Below, in pieces: positions 8,325 through 15,297 of a stretch of 16,066 bases of DNA. The DNA comes from RGIG4608 sp964534905 (GTDB taxonomy: Bacteria; Bacillota; Clostridia; Oscillospirales; CAG-272). Each line of letters begins with the position of its first letter. Position 1 is the stretch's first letter. The notes beneath the pieces were generated by a model. That model saw nothing but the letters and a program-made list of their open reading frames with translations, had not been told where the DNA came from and searched no databases. The position numbers were made by a program, and so were the translations under genes. The stretch covers positions 1 to 16,066 of the forward strand of contig CAZHPZ010000031.1 in assembly GCA_964534905.1 (NCBI GenBank), written 5' to 3'.

Positions 8325-8361
8325 CCGCCTCGCACGATATAATTTAATATCTGCGAGGTGG
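8325..8361 (+). promoter_or_regulatory. Long hairpin sequestering the carboxypeptidase ribosome binding site, with TATAAT in its loop region
   Basis: CCGCCTCGCA (8325-8334) pairs with TGCGAGGTGG (8352-8361) over ten base pairs, one of them G-U. The stem continues with GATAT (8336-8340) and ATATC (8347-8351) past a single bulged C, leaving the loop AATTTA. The right arm contains the Shine-Dalgarno GAGGTGG (8355-8361) for the ATG at 8367, so folded RNA would hide it. A perfect TATAAT (8338-8343) lies in the same element but has no recognisable -35. A transcript started from it (near 8350) would lack the left arm and leave the Shine-Dalgarno free. Only ATTTT follows the stem, so it is a poor intrinsic terminator. 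Confidence 0.6.
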
Positions 8362-8366
8362 ATTTT

Positions 8367-9512
8367 ATGAAATTTATTAAATCTTTTTTATCATTTACTC
8401 TGATAATTCTTGCACTTTTCGGAGCATCTATTCCCTCTTTTGCATCATCGGACAGCATTGGCGGTGTAAGTGCCGAATCGGCTTGTTTGATTGAAGCACA
8501 AAGCGGCAAAACACTTTATTCAAAGCAATCAAGCAAGCGTATGCCTATGGCGTCAACGACAAAGATTATGACTGCTATTATTGCTCTCGAATCGTGCATT
8601 CCGCTCGATACCGTAATAGCTGTTCCCGCAGAGGCGGCAGGCATTGAAGGCTCGTCAATGTATCTGTCAAGCGGTGAGAAAATAACGCTCGAGGAGCTTC
8701 TTTACGGGCTTCTTCTCTCCTCTGCCAACGACGCGTCCGTTGCCATTGCGATATGTGTCGGAGAAAGCGTTGAAAATTTTGTTGATATGATGAATAAAAA
8801 AGCCGATGAGCTTGCAATGAACGATACTCATTTCACAAATCCGAGCGGTCTTTACGATGACGGTCACTATACAAGTGCTAAGGATCTCTGCACACTTATG
8901 GCATACTGCATGCAAAATGCGGAATTTGCAAGCATATCCGGGTGCAAGAAAAAGGTGTATCCTAAAAATGACGACAGCGTAAGAGTCCTTTTAAATCACA
9001 ATCGACTGCTCTCATCCTATGACGGTGTAATTGCGGGCAAAACAGGCTTTACCAAGAAAAGCGGTCGTTGCCTTGTAAGCTGTGCCGAACGTGACGGACT
9101 CAGGCTCATTGCAGTAACGCTCAATGCGCCGAACGATTGGGCGGATCACAGTGCTCTATATGATTTCGGATTTTCGAATTACAAAAGATTATATCTCGAA
9201 GGGATAACTCTGACGCTTCACGTTATTTCGGGGCAAGGCTCCGAGATACACGCTTCAAGCTCATCATCCTCCGTTTTTATAAGTTCAAAGGCAAGCAATT
9301 CCGACTTGGAGCAAACGGTTATGGCTCCCAGATTTGTTTTCGCTCCGATAAAGGCGGGGGACCGAATAGGCACTGTTGTGTATAAATACAACGGCAAGAC
9401 GGTAGCGGAGCTTCCTATTTTAGCCGAAGAGGACGTAGCGGAGGCACAGTACAAATTTAACTTTTTCGAATGGTTAATAAACACACTAAAGGAACTGATA
9501 TGGAAAAAATAA
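8367..9512 (+). CDS. D-alanyl-D-alanine carboxypeptidase (class C low-molecular-weight PBP, DacF/DacB type)
   Basis: A 381-residue exported serine peptidase (S11) that trims the terminal D-Ala of peptidoglycan pentapeptides and so limits cross-linking. A signal peptide (KFIK, then a hydrophobic core to about residue 20, cleavage after a SFA-like site near 27) leads to the penicillin-binding domain: Ser63-x-x-Lys66 in STTK, SAN (119-121) and KTG (225-227). A PBP5-type beta domain follows (about 255-355), containing a six-serine run. The C-terminal helix FFEWLINTLKELIWKK is amphipathic and likely docks on the outer face of the membrane. A GTG at 8358 is in frame, but it lies inside the Shine-Dalgarno, so the ATG at 8367 is used. 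Its place after ytfJ suggests a spore-cortex or sporulation role, but this paralogue (dacB or dacF) cannot be fixed from sequence alone. Confidence 0.94.
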   Translation: MKFIKSFLSFTLIILALFGASIPSFASSDSIGGVSAESACLIEAQSGKTLYSKQSSKRMPMASTTKIMTAIIALESCIPLDTVIAVPAEAAGIEGSSMYLSSGEKITLEELLYGLLLSSANDASVAIAICVGESVENFVDMMNKKADELAMNDTHFTNPSGLYDDGHYTSAKDLCTLMAYCMQNAEFASISGCKKKVYPKNDDSVRVLLNHNRLLSSYDGVIAGKTGFTKKSGRCLVSCAERDGLRLIAVTLNAPNDWADHSALYDFGFSNYKRLYLEGITLTLHVISGQGSEIHASSSSSSVFISSKASNSDLEQTVMAPRFVFAPIKAGDRIGTVVYKYNGKTVAELPILAEEDVAEAQYKFNFFEWLINTLKELIWKK

Positions 9513-10213
9513 GACTGCAAAAATATTTTACGGATTGCGGAGTGCTCTCACGCAGAGCCGCAGAGGAAATGATCAAATCCGGCAAAGTCAAGGTCAACGG
9601 AATAATTGCCGAGCTCGGAGATAAAATAGATCCCACCGCGGACAAGGTAGAATACAACGGACGTATCGTAAAGCCGAGCACAAGCGGCAAGCACATTTAT
9701 ATAGCGCTCAACAAGCCCTGCGGAGTAGTAACCACCGCAAGCGACGAGAAAGGCAGGCTTTGCGTCACAGATATTGTAAAAGTCGGAACAAGAGTATATC
9801 CGGTAGGCAGACTTGATTTAAATTCTCAGGGGCTTATTCTTATGACAAATGACGGAGAGCTCACAAACAAACTGACACACCCGCGTCACGAAATACCGAA
9901 AATATACGAGGTAGAGGTAGTCGGAAAAATCAGTTCCGAGCAGCTTCGAGTGCTCAACTCCTCTATGACAGTGGACGGATATGTTCTTCTTCCCGTCAAA
10001 ACCGTATTGCTCTCGCACAATGAGCGCACCTCACTTATAAGAATGACACTTTACGAGGGCAGAAACAGACAGATAAGAAAAATGTGCGAGCAGGTCGGAC
10101 TTAAGGTTGCAAAGCTTACACGAACGGCAATCGGCGAGGTAAAGCTCGGAGAACTTCCGAGTGGAAAATGGCGTTATCTCACAGACGGCGAAATATCCTC
10201 GCTAAAAAAATAA
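9500..10213 (+). CDS. rluB: RluB/RsuA-family rRNA pseudouridine synthase
   Basis: A 237-residue enzyme that isomerises a specific uridine of rRNA to pseudouridine. An S4 RNA-binding domain covers about residues 4-50 (IRLQKYFTDCGVLSRRAAEEMI), followed by the catalytic domain with GRLDLNSQGLILMTNDG, where Asp106 is the nucleophile. The GRNRQIRKMCE segment near the C-terminus is the usual family signature. The ATG at 9500 is preferred over the in-frame ATG at 9470 because AAAGGA (9488-9493) is correctly spaced and the protein then begins at the S4 domain. It overlaps the carboxypeptidase gene by 13 bases. Firmicutes homologues next to scpA/scpB/dac are named RluB (23S), but 16S specificity (RsuA) cannot be excluded. 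Confidence 0.92.
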   Translation: MEKIRLQKYFTDCGVLSRRAAEEMIKSGKVKVNGIIAELGDKIDPTADKVEYNGRIVKPSTSGKHIYIALNKPCGVVTTASDEKGRLCVTDIVKVGTRVYPVGRLDLNSQGLILMTNDGELTNKLTHPRHEIPKIYEVEVVGKISSEQLRVLNSSMTVDGYVLLPVKTVLLSHNERTSLIRMTLYEGRNRQIRKMCEQVGLKVAKLTRTAIGEVKLGELPSGKWRYLTDGEISSLKK

Positions 10214-10225
10214 CAAAACGAAATA

Positions 10226-10253
10226 CCGCTGTGCTCTTTTCTTTACACAGCGG
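10226..10253 (+). terminator. Weak hairpin after rluB
   Basis: CCGCTGTG (10226-10233) and CACAGCGG (10246-10253) form a perfect 8-bp stem with a 12-base pyrimidine-rich loop, 12 bases past the rluB stop, followed by CATTTTC. The tail is short, so it may act with the stronger hairpin 18 bases further on. Confidence 0.5.
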
Positions 10254-10271
10254 CATTTTCATATGTATATC

Positions 10272-10304
10272 AAAAAACGAGAGAAATTTATTCTCTCGTT
10301 TTTT
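10272..10304. terminator. Bidirectional terminator between rluB and the typA operon
   Basis: A perfect 14-bp inverted repeat (AAAAAACGAGAGAA at 10272-10285, TTCTCTCGTTTTTT at 10291-10304) with a 5-base loop. It has a T-tract when read on either strand, and it sits between convergent genes, 2 bases from the stop of the minus-strand gene. The core CGAGAGA...TTTATTCTCTCG recurs in the terminator at 13945-13973. Confidence 0.88.
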
Positions 10305-10306
10305 AT

Positions 10307-10525
10307 TCAGTTTGAATATTTCTTTTTCATTACCCTGCCTACAATAAACAATATAATGCTCGGCAAGATAAATTCAACTGCTCTTTCCACTGCAAACAAG
10401 TAGAGGGGCGCGGAATTATTCACGGTGTCATACTTAAAGCAATCAACTCCGAATCTGATTGCAAATCCTACAATCATCAAGACAGCTATTGCATACAAAA
10501 ACTTATAAACGTTTTCTTTTTTCAT
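10307..10525 (-). CDS. Small two-helix membrane protein, function unknown
   Basis: A 72-residue protein I do not recognise. It has two hydrophobic helices (about 9-29 and 46-64) separated by a short polar loop (FKYDTVNNSAP), with basic ends (MKKENVYK and GRVMKKKYSN). By the positive-inside rule both termini should face the cytoplasm. A GGAG lies about 7 bases before the ATG, which is 18 bases after the typA stop, so it is co-transcribed with typA and its expression should follow that gene. No catalytic or binding motif is visible. Coding status is supported by the open frame, the ribosome binding site, and the terminator placed exactly after its stop. Confidence 0.7.
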   Translation of the reverse strand: MKKENVYKFLYAIAVLMIVGFAIRFGVDCFKYDTVNNSAPLYLFAVERAVEFILPSIILFIVGRVMKKKYSN

Positions 10526-10543
10526 ATCCGGCTCCGAAAATAA

Positions 10544-12385
10544 TTACTTAATATCCACTATACCGCGACGAGCTCTCATCTGCGCTTTCATTCTGAGTTC
10601 GGTGTTAAGAATCTTCTTGCGAAGTCTTATAGACTTGGGAGTTACCTCTATAAGCTCATCGTCGTTGATATATTCGATTGCCTCCTCAAGTGAGAAGATT
10701 TTAGGCGGAGTAAGAAGAAGCTTTTCATCCGCACCGGTAGAACGGATAGCGGTAAGGTGCTTTTCCTTGCAGGGATTTACGGCAATATCATCATTCTTGG
10801 GATTTTCACCGATGATCATTCCCTCATAAACCTTTGTTTGAGGACCTACAAAGAGCTGACCTCTCTCCTGAGTATTGTAAAGACCGTATCTTGTCGTTTC
10901 GCCGTTTTCGCTTGCAATAAGACATCCGGTAAATCTCATGGTTACCTCGCCCTTATAAGGCTGATATCCGTCAAAGAGCGTATTGATAAGTCCCTCTCCT
11001 CTCGTATCCGTAAGAAATTCCGAGCGGTAGCCGAAGAGACAACGCGAAGGAATGGAATATTCAACTCTCATTCTGTTTCCTACGGGAACCATCTCGATAA
11101 GATCTCCCTTACGTCTGCCGAGCTTTTCTATAACAGATCCGACAAAGTCTGTGGGAACATCAAGAGTTACTCTCTCCATAGGCTCGCATTTTACGCCGTT
11201 TATCTCCTTATAAAGCACTCTCGGATTCGAGCACATAAGCTCAAAGCCCTCACGGCGCATATTTTCGATAAGTATTGAAAGGTGCATCTCGCCTCTTCCC
11301 GCAACCTTAAAGGAATCCGTTGTATCTCCATCACTTACACGAAGAGAAACGTCCTTAAGAAGCTCACGGTAAAGTCTGTCTCTTATCTGACGCGAGGTTA
11401 CGAACTTACCCTCCTGACCTGCAAGCGGGCTGTCATTTACGGCAAATGTCATCTCCATAGTAGGCTCGCTTACCTTTACAAATTCAATAGGCTCAATACA
11501 GGTTGTTGATGTAATCGTATCTCCGATAGTGATGTTTTCCGCACCGGAGAAGCATACAATATCACCTATTTTAGCGTTTTCAACCGGAACTCTGCCGAGA
11601 CCGCTTATCTGATAAAGCGAGATTATCTTCGCTCTCTTAGGCGCCGCCTTTGAGTGATAATTGGAGATCATAACCTCCTGTCCCTGCTTTATGGTTCCAC
11701 GTTCCACACGTCCGATACCGATACGTCCGACAAAGTCATTATAGTCGATAGACGATATGAGAAGCTGAAGCTCGCCCTCCTCATCTCCCTCGGGAGCGGG
11801 AATATAATCGAGAATCTTGTTAAAGAGAGGCTTAAGATCCGTGCCGGGCACGTCCATATCCTCACTTGCCGTTCCCGCTCTTCCCGAGCAGAAAAGCATG
11901 GGGCTGTCAAGCTGCTCGTCGCTCGCACCGAGGTCTATAAGAAGCTCAAGCACCTCATCTATAACCTCGCTTATTCTTGCGTCGGGCTTATCTATTTTAT
12001 TGATAACTACAATAACTCTGTGATTGAGTTCAAGTGCTCTTTGAAGCACGAAGCGAGTTTGAGGCATGGGGCCCTCAGCTGCGTCAACAAGCAATATAAC
12101 TCCGTTAACCATTTTGAGAATACGCTCAACCTCACCGCCGAAATCTGCGTGTCCGGGGGTATCGATAATATTAATTTTTACACCGTTATAATTTACCGCG
12201 GTATTTTTCGCAAGAATGGTAATGCCTCTTTCTCTTTCAAGATCATTAGAGTCCATTACTCTTTCTTCGGTTGCCTGATTTTCGCGGTAAACACCGCCCT
12301 GCTTGAGAAGCTGGTCAACGAGCGTTGTCTTTCCGTGGTCAACGTGTGCAATGATTGCAATATTTCTTAAATCCTCTCTAACCAC
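10544..12385 (-). CDS. typA: Ribosome-associated translational GTPase TypA/BipA
   Basis: A 613-residue translational GTPase of the EF-G superfamily that binds the ribosome A site and aids 50S assembly and stress or low-temperature adaptation. Motifs: G1 AHVDHGKT (13-20), switch-I RERGITI (51-57), G3 DTPGH (75-79), G4 NKID (129-132), and G5 SGRAG (167-171). Beyond the GTPase come an EF-Tu-like beta barrel (about 205-295), EF-G-like domains III and V (about 300-480), and the BipA-specific C-terminal domain (about 485-600) with the basic RLRKKIL segment. The length matches the family. The start is a GTG, supported by GGAGG 9 bases upstream; no ATG lies nearby. Transcription runs from the extended -10 at 12427-12435 into the 72-residue membrane protein. 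Confidence 0.97.
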   Translation of the reverse strand: MVREDLRNIAIIAHVDHGKTTLVDQLLKQGGVYRENQATEERVMDSNDLERERGITILAKNTAVNYNGVKINIIDTPGHADFGGEVERILKMVNGVILLVDAAEGPMPQTRFVLQRALELNHRVIVVINKIDKPDARISEVIDEVLELLIDLGASDEQLDSPMLFCSGRAGTASEDMDVPGTDLKPLFNKILDYIPAPEGDEEGELQLLISSIDYNDFVGRIGIGRVERGTIKQGQEVMISNYHSKAAPKRAKIISLYQISGLGRVPVENAKIGDIVCFSGAENITIGDTITSTTCIEPIEFVKVSEPTMEMTFAVNDSPLAGQEGKFVTSRQIRDRLYRELLKDVSLRVSDGDTTDSFKVAGRGEMHLSILIENMRREGFELMCSNPRVLYKEINGVKCEPMERVTLDVPTDFVGSVIEKLGRRKGDLIEMVPVGNRMRVEYSIPSRCLFGYRSEFLTDTRGEGLINTLFDGYQPYKGEVTMRFTGCLIASENGETTRYGLYNTQERGQLFVGPQTKVYEGMIIGENPKNDDIAVNPCKEKHLTAIRSTGADEKLLLTPPKIFSLEEAIEYINDDELIEVTPKSIRLRKKILNTELRMKAQMRARRGIVDIK

Positions 12386-12426
12386 CTAATTTTACCTCCG
12401 TATATAATTAAAATATCTAGCAAAAT

Positions 12427-12435
12427 ATTATAACA
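12427..12435 (-). promoter_or_regulatory. Extended -10 promoter for typA
   Basis: On the minus strand the bases read TGTTATAAT: a consensus TATAAT (12427-12432) with a TG one base upstream, the same arrangement as the lon promoter. No good -35 is present 17 bases upstream (TATTAT). The start is expected near 12420, giving a leader of about 35 bases with GGAGG before the GTG at 12385. Confidence 0.65.
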
Positions 12436-12521
12436 CTTTTTCGGCAAATATAATATAGCCATTATTACGGAATTTTTGCGTTTTTACAAGCTTTTTTTGT
12501 GTTATTTGACAATAATTCTAT

Positions 12522-12550
12522 TTGACTAATTCAAAAAAGTATGCTATAAT
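12522..12550 (+). promoter_or_regulatory. Near-consensus promoter for the HAD/PAP2 operon
   Basis: TTGACT (12522-12527) and TATAAT (12545-12550) are separated by exactly 17 bases, and a TG one base before the -10 adds an extended element. A second TTGACA (12506-12511) lies 16 bases further upstream in a similar context. This is the strongest promoter in the window and is divergent from typA. The transcript should start near 12557, about 29 bases before the ATG. Confidence 0.88.
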
Positions 12551-12585
12551 AGCTTAAATCAAATATTTTATCGAAAGGATACTTT

Positions 12586-13242
12586 ATGCGTTCTTATATA
12601 AAAGTATTGGTATTCGATCTCGACGGAACGCTTGCGGACACAATCCCCGCCATAACAGAGGCGGTAAATATGACGCTTGAGGCTCTTTCTCTGCCCGCTC
12701 GCACCGAATCCGAGGTCAAAAGCTTTATCGGTAAGGGGCCGCGTCATCTTATCAACGAATCTCTCCCGCCCGAGGTCCGAGATGAGGAAACACTTACCCG
12801 CGCTCTCGCTTTATACGACAAGATGTATGCCAAAACATATATGCATACCAAGGCTCTTTATCCCGGAATTGCCGAGGCGATAGACGAGCTTTCAAAATAC
12901 TACAAAATAGCGGTGCTTTCAAACAAGCAGGATGAATACGTAAAGGGAATCATCTCAAATCTTCTACCGACAGGCTTATGCTCATTAATTTGCGGATCGG
13001 TTGACGGCATACCGGCAAAGCCCACTCCATACACCGCTCTCAAAATAGCAAGCACACTCGGGGTTTCCCCTTGTGAGTGCATAATGATCGGAGACAGCGA
13101 TATAGACATATTAACTGCCGAAAATGCGGGATTTGATATTTTATCCGTCTCTTGGGGATATGTTTCGAAAACAAAGCTTATTATGAAGGGCGCTCAGGAA
13201 ATTGTATCCACGCCCGAAGAAATGCTCGAATATTTCAAATAA
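12586..13242 (+). CDS. HAD-superfamily hydrolase, phosphoglycolate phosphatase-like
   Basis: A 218-residue cytosolic phosphatase of HAD subfamily IA. All four motifs are present: motif I DLDGTL with nucleophile Asp11 and acid Asp13, motif II Ser112 in VLSNK, motif III Lys145 in PAKPTP, and motif IV GDSDID with Asp170 and Asp174. Residues 15-90 form the helical cap. This architecture fits Gph or PpaX-like enzymes that dephosphorylate 2-phosphoglycolate or pyrophosphate, but HAD substrate ranges overlap and sequence does not settle the substrate. AAAGGAT precedes the ATG. It lies 21 bases upstream of a PAP2 phosphatase under one promoter, so two unrelated phosphatases are co-expressed. Confidence 0.9.
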   Translation: MRSYIKVLVFDLDGTLADTIPAITEAVNMTLEALSLPARTESEVKSFIGKGPRHLINESLPPEVRDEETLTRALALYDKMYAKTYMHTKALYPGIAEAIDELSKYYKIAVLSNKQDEYVKGIISNLLPTGLCSLICGSVDGIPAKPTPYTALKIASTLGVSPCECIMIGDSDIDILTAENAGFDILSVSWGYVSKTKLIMKGAQEIVSTPEEMLEYFK

Positions 13243-13263
13243 AGGATAACACAGGAGATAAAT

Positions 13264-13917
13264 ATGGCAAAAAACAAACTTCTTTCAACGGAAAACAAAT
13301 GCAGTAAGTATCTAAAAGCGGCGCTTTGCGCAGTAATCGTATTCGGAGTCGGAATGCTTTTACGGAAGCTTGATTGGAATATACTTTACTTTTTTCAAAA
13401 CTACATCAGAAATCCCATTTTAGACATTATAGTTCCCTTTTACACAACACTCGGAGAATGGGCAATATGCTGGATAGTTATCGGTCTTATAATGCTTCCC
13501 TTTAAAAAATACAGAAAATGCGGATTTCTCGTACTCGTGTCTCTTCTTGTCGGACTTCTCATATGCAACATCGCATTGAAAAATCTTGTAGCACGTGATC
13601 GTCCCTGTTACCTCATAGATAAGGAAATTTGGGAAAACACGATCAAGCTCGTGGGAAATCCGTCGGAATACTCCTTCCCCTCCGGTCACTCCGTTTCAAG
13701 CATGTCGGCGGCATTGATGATATATTTCAATCACAAAAAGCTCGGCATTGCGGCGTTGGTTGCAGCAGTATTGATGGGGCTCTCACGCCTTTACGTATTC
13801 GTTCATTTTCCGACGGACGTTTTCGGAGGCTTTATAATCGGCGCAGCGATTTCAGTCGGAGTTTGGCTCGTATACAAAAAAATCGAATCCAAAAGATCAA
13901 CCGAAACCGAAGCGTAA
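13264..13917 (+). CDS. PAP2-family membrane phosphatase
   Basis: A 217-residue integral membrane phosphatase with the three-part PAP2 catalytic signature: Lys106 to Arg113-Pro114 (KNLVARDRP), PSGH (139-142) with the general-acid His142, and Ser174-Arg175 to His181 with Asp185 (SRLYVFVHFPTD). About six hydrophobic segments (18-34, 52-62, 66-82, 86-105, 145-178 in two helices, 186-203) place the active site near the outer face. Family members dephosphorylate undecaprenyl pyrophosphate (BcrC-like) or phosphatidate/phosphatidylglycerophosphate. The specific lipid is not evident here, although lipid-carrier recycling is a reasonable guess. AGGAGA lies 7 bases before the ATG. A clear terminator follows. 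Confidence 0.92.
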   Translation: MAKNKLLSTENKCSKYLKAALCAVIVFGVGMLLRKLDWNILYFFQNYIRNPILDIIVPFYTTLGEWAICWIVIGLIMLPFKKYRKCGFLVLVSLLVGLLICNIALKNLVARDRPCYLIDKEIWENTIKLVGNPSEYSFPSGHSVSSMSAALMIYFNHKKLGIAALVAAVLMGLSRLYVFVHFPTDVFGGFIIGAAISVGVWLVYKKIESKRSTETEA

Positions 13918-13944
13918 ATACAAATTTCAAATATTCTATAAAAT

Positions 13945-13973
13945 TATCCGAGAGATGTTTATTCTCTCGGATA
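13945..13973. terminator. Bidirectional terminator between the PAP2 gene and the TetR gene
   Basis: TATCCGAGAGA (13945-13955) and TCTCTCGGATA (13963-13973) form a perfect 11-bp stem with a 7-base loop, followed by TTTATTTT on the plus strand. It lies 27 bases after the PAP2 stop and 11 bases beyond the stop of the convergent TetR gene. The core CGAGAGATGTTTATTCTCTC differs at two positions from the terminator at 10272-10304. Confidence 0.87.
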
Positions 13974-13984
13974 TTTATTTTCGA

Positions 13985-14548
13985 TTAAATTTTCATATCA
14001 AACGCGTCTGTTCTGTGCATAATCGAAGAAAGTATGTCTAACAGTTCATCGGCACTCTCTTTTCTTCCTCCGTCGATCCACGCCTTAAGCACACCGATTG
14101 TAACGCCTGTACAGATCGCCATAAAATACCGTGCGTTTGTTTCATTCAATCCCGGAAGTTTGCCGTAAGACTCCTCAAGCGCCTTTGCATTTTTCATATG
14201 GCATGCGTAAATAATATCCTGACGGTTGACATCGATAAGCATCTTGAGAATATCGCTGTGCTCCGTCCAATATACAAAATATCCGTGCATCAATTCTATC
14301 TCATTCGGATTTTCACTCGGAAAAGCATAATTTAATGCTTCCCTGAAGCACATATCGCATCTCCAATAAAGGATATCCGACAGATTATCAAAGCAGCGGT
14401 AAATAGTGGTACGTGCCACACCCGAGACTTCCTGCACATCGGTTACGGTGATTCGGTCAAAAGATTTCTTTTCAAGGCATTGCATAAGCCCTTTATATAT
14501 CAGATCCGCAGACTGTGCGGCTCGTTTGTCATTGCTGATGTGATACAT
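13985..14548 (-). CDS. TetR/AcrR-family transcriptional regulator
   Basis: A 187-residue dimeric repressor. The N-terminal helix-turn-helix is at about 33-57 (ITVTDVQEVSGVARTTIYRCF), typical of TetR proteins. The rest is an all-helical ligand/dimer domain with a hydrophobic stretch (ARYFMAICTGVTIGVLKAWI) at about 138-157. The ligand is unknown. GGGAGGAC sits 5 bases before the ATG, and its start overlaps the end of the HXXEE gene by 20 bases, so the two are one operon with coupled translation. The palindromic sites at 15262-15305, upstream of this operon and of the divergent hydrolase, are the obvious operators. Codon use is intermediate between the host genes and the two flanking accessory genes. 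Confidence 0.9.
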   Translation of the reverse strand: MYHISNDKRAAQSADLIYKGLMQCLEKKSFDRITVTDVQEVSGVARTTIYRCFDNLSDILYWRCDMCFREALNYAFPSENPNEIELMHGYFVYWTEHSDILKMLIDVNRQDIIYACHMKNAKALEESYGKLPGLNETNARYFMAICTGVTIGVLKAWIDGGRKESADELLDILSSIMHRTDAFDMKI

Positions 14549-15212
14549 TGTTGTCCTCCCTGTATTTAGTCAAATATCCGTCACCCCATGTATAGCCATA
14601 GGGCGTATTCTCATCTTTCAGCATCTTTTCGGGCAGATTCAGAGAAATGCCGCCCAGAACCATGCCACAGACGATGGCGAGGACAAATTCTGTGAGCGTA
14701 GGTGCAGATTGGGTAAAGAACGAAATGATGATGCCCACTGCAATAGGGAGATACCCGAAAATTGTAGTCATCATGCCGGGGCTGTAAATGGTGCGTTTGC
14801 CTTTGCTGTGAAACTTCCGATACAGAAAAACACCGCCGGAAAAATGACCGAAGACCTCGGCGCAGCATAAGAACAGTTGCATCACGCAGAAAAAAGGATT
14901 CACGCCGACGATCAATACCACACAACCGAAAAACACACCAATAAGATTCGTCCACATATCACTCATCCGATTCATGGGGTAGCGGTCAGGACAGTGGGAT
15001 TTTGCCATAAGGTTGTACATGGTATGAAAACCACCGGGAAAATGCCATTCCTCCAAAACATGAAACGGCAATAATGCCGTTGCGACGGCAAACAGTTTTT
15101 GCTGTGATTCCCATACTTGCCAATTACAAACCAACACACCAATGATGATGCCACTGACCATAATCATCAGGTACAGCCATAAATCAAGCCAAAGTTTTCC
15201 TAATTTTTTCAT
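14529..15212 (-). CDS. HXXEE-domain integral membrane protein
   Basis: A 227-residue polytopic membrane protein matching the HXXEE family, named for His-x-x-Glu-Glu: here His51, Glu54 and Glu55 in FHVLEEWHFPGGF. Additional His57, His63, His73 and His123 (AEVFGHFSG) could complete a metal site, but this is inference. Hydrophobic segments lie at about 12-30, 40-52, 87-104, 106-120, 150-166 and 176-191. The function is unknown; the family is often beside TetR regulators. The ATG at 15212 is chosen over one at 15245 because AAAGGAGT precedes it closely and the upstream extension would overlap the promoter region. It uses CTG/TTG, GGT/GGC and ATT/ATC codons, unlike the core genes. It is co-transcribed with the TetR gene and divergent from the hydrolase. 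Confidence 0.82.
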   Translation of the reverse strand: MKKLGKLWLDLWLYLMIMVSGIIIGVLVCNWQVWESQQKLFAVATALLPFHVLEEWHFPGGFHTMYNLMAKSHCPDRYPMNRMSDMWTNLIGVFFGCVVLIVGVNPFFCVMQLFLCCAEVFGHFSGGVFLYRKFHSKGKRTIYSPGMMTTIFGYLPIAVGIIISFFTQSAPTLTEFVLAIVCGMVLGGISLNLPEKMLKDENTPYGYTWGDGYLTKYREDNNVSHQQ

Positions 15213-15268
15213 AAAACACTCCTTTTCGATACAATTTTTAAGCACTATGTAGCACTTATTTCGATACT

Positions 15269-15297
15269 ATTGTATCACAAAATCAGTTGTGATACAA
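15269..15297 (-). promoter_or_regulatory. Candidate promoter for the HXXEE-TetR operon, inside the inverted repeat
   Basis: Read on the minus strand, TTGTAT (15292-15297) and TACAAT (15269-15274) are 17 bases apart. The -10 matches five of six consensus positions and the -35 three. Both hexamers fall inside the palindromic operators, so repressor binding would block RNA polymerase and the operon would be autoregulated. Confidence 0.55.

Noticed and set aside
8358..8366. GTG start three codons before the carboxypeptidase ATG.
   Set aside because: The GTG is part of the Shine-Dalgarno itself (GAGGTGG). The ATG at 8367 has correct spacing and begins a normal signal peptide.
9470..9499. Earlier ATG for the pseudouridine synthase.
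   Set aside because: No ribosome binding site precedes it, and the added residues (VNKHTKGTD) precede a normal S4 domain start at 9500, which has AAAGGA.
11654..12370. Long open frame (238 codons) on the plus strand, antisense to typA.
   Set aside because: It mirrors the codon structure of typA, has no ribosome binding site or family resemblance, and typA is certain on the opposite strand.
12481..12505. Possible terminator or riboswitch in the typA/HAD divergent gap.
   Set aside because: The T-tracts have no stable stem, and both flanking genes start here, so no terminator is expected; no riboswitch-like conserved core was seen.
13629..13988. Open frame overlapping the PAP2 gene in another plus-strand frame.
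   Set aside because: The PAP2 catalytic motifs PSGH and SR-x5-H are encoded by the other frame; this one has no motif and runs through the terminator.
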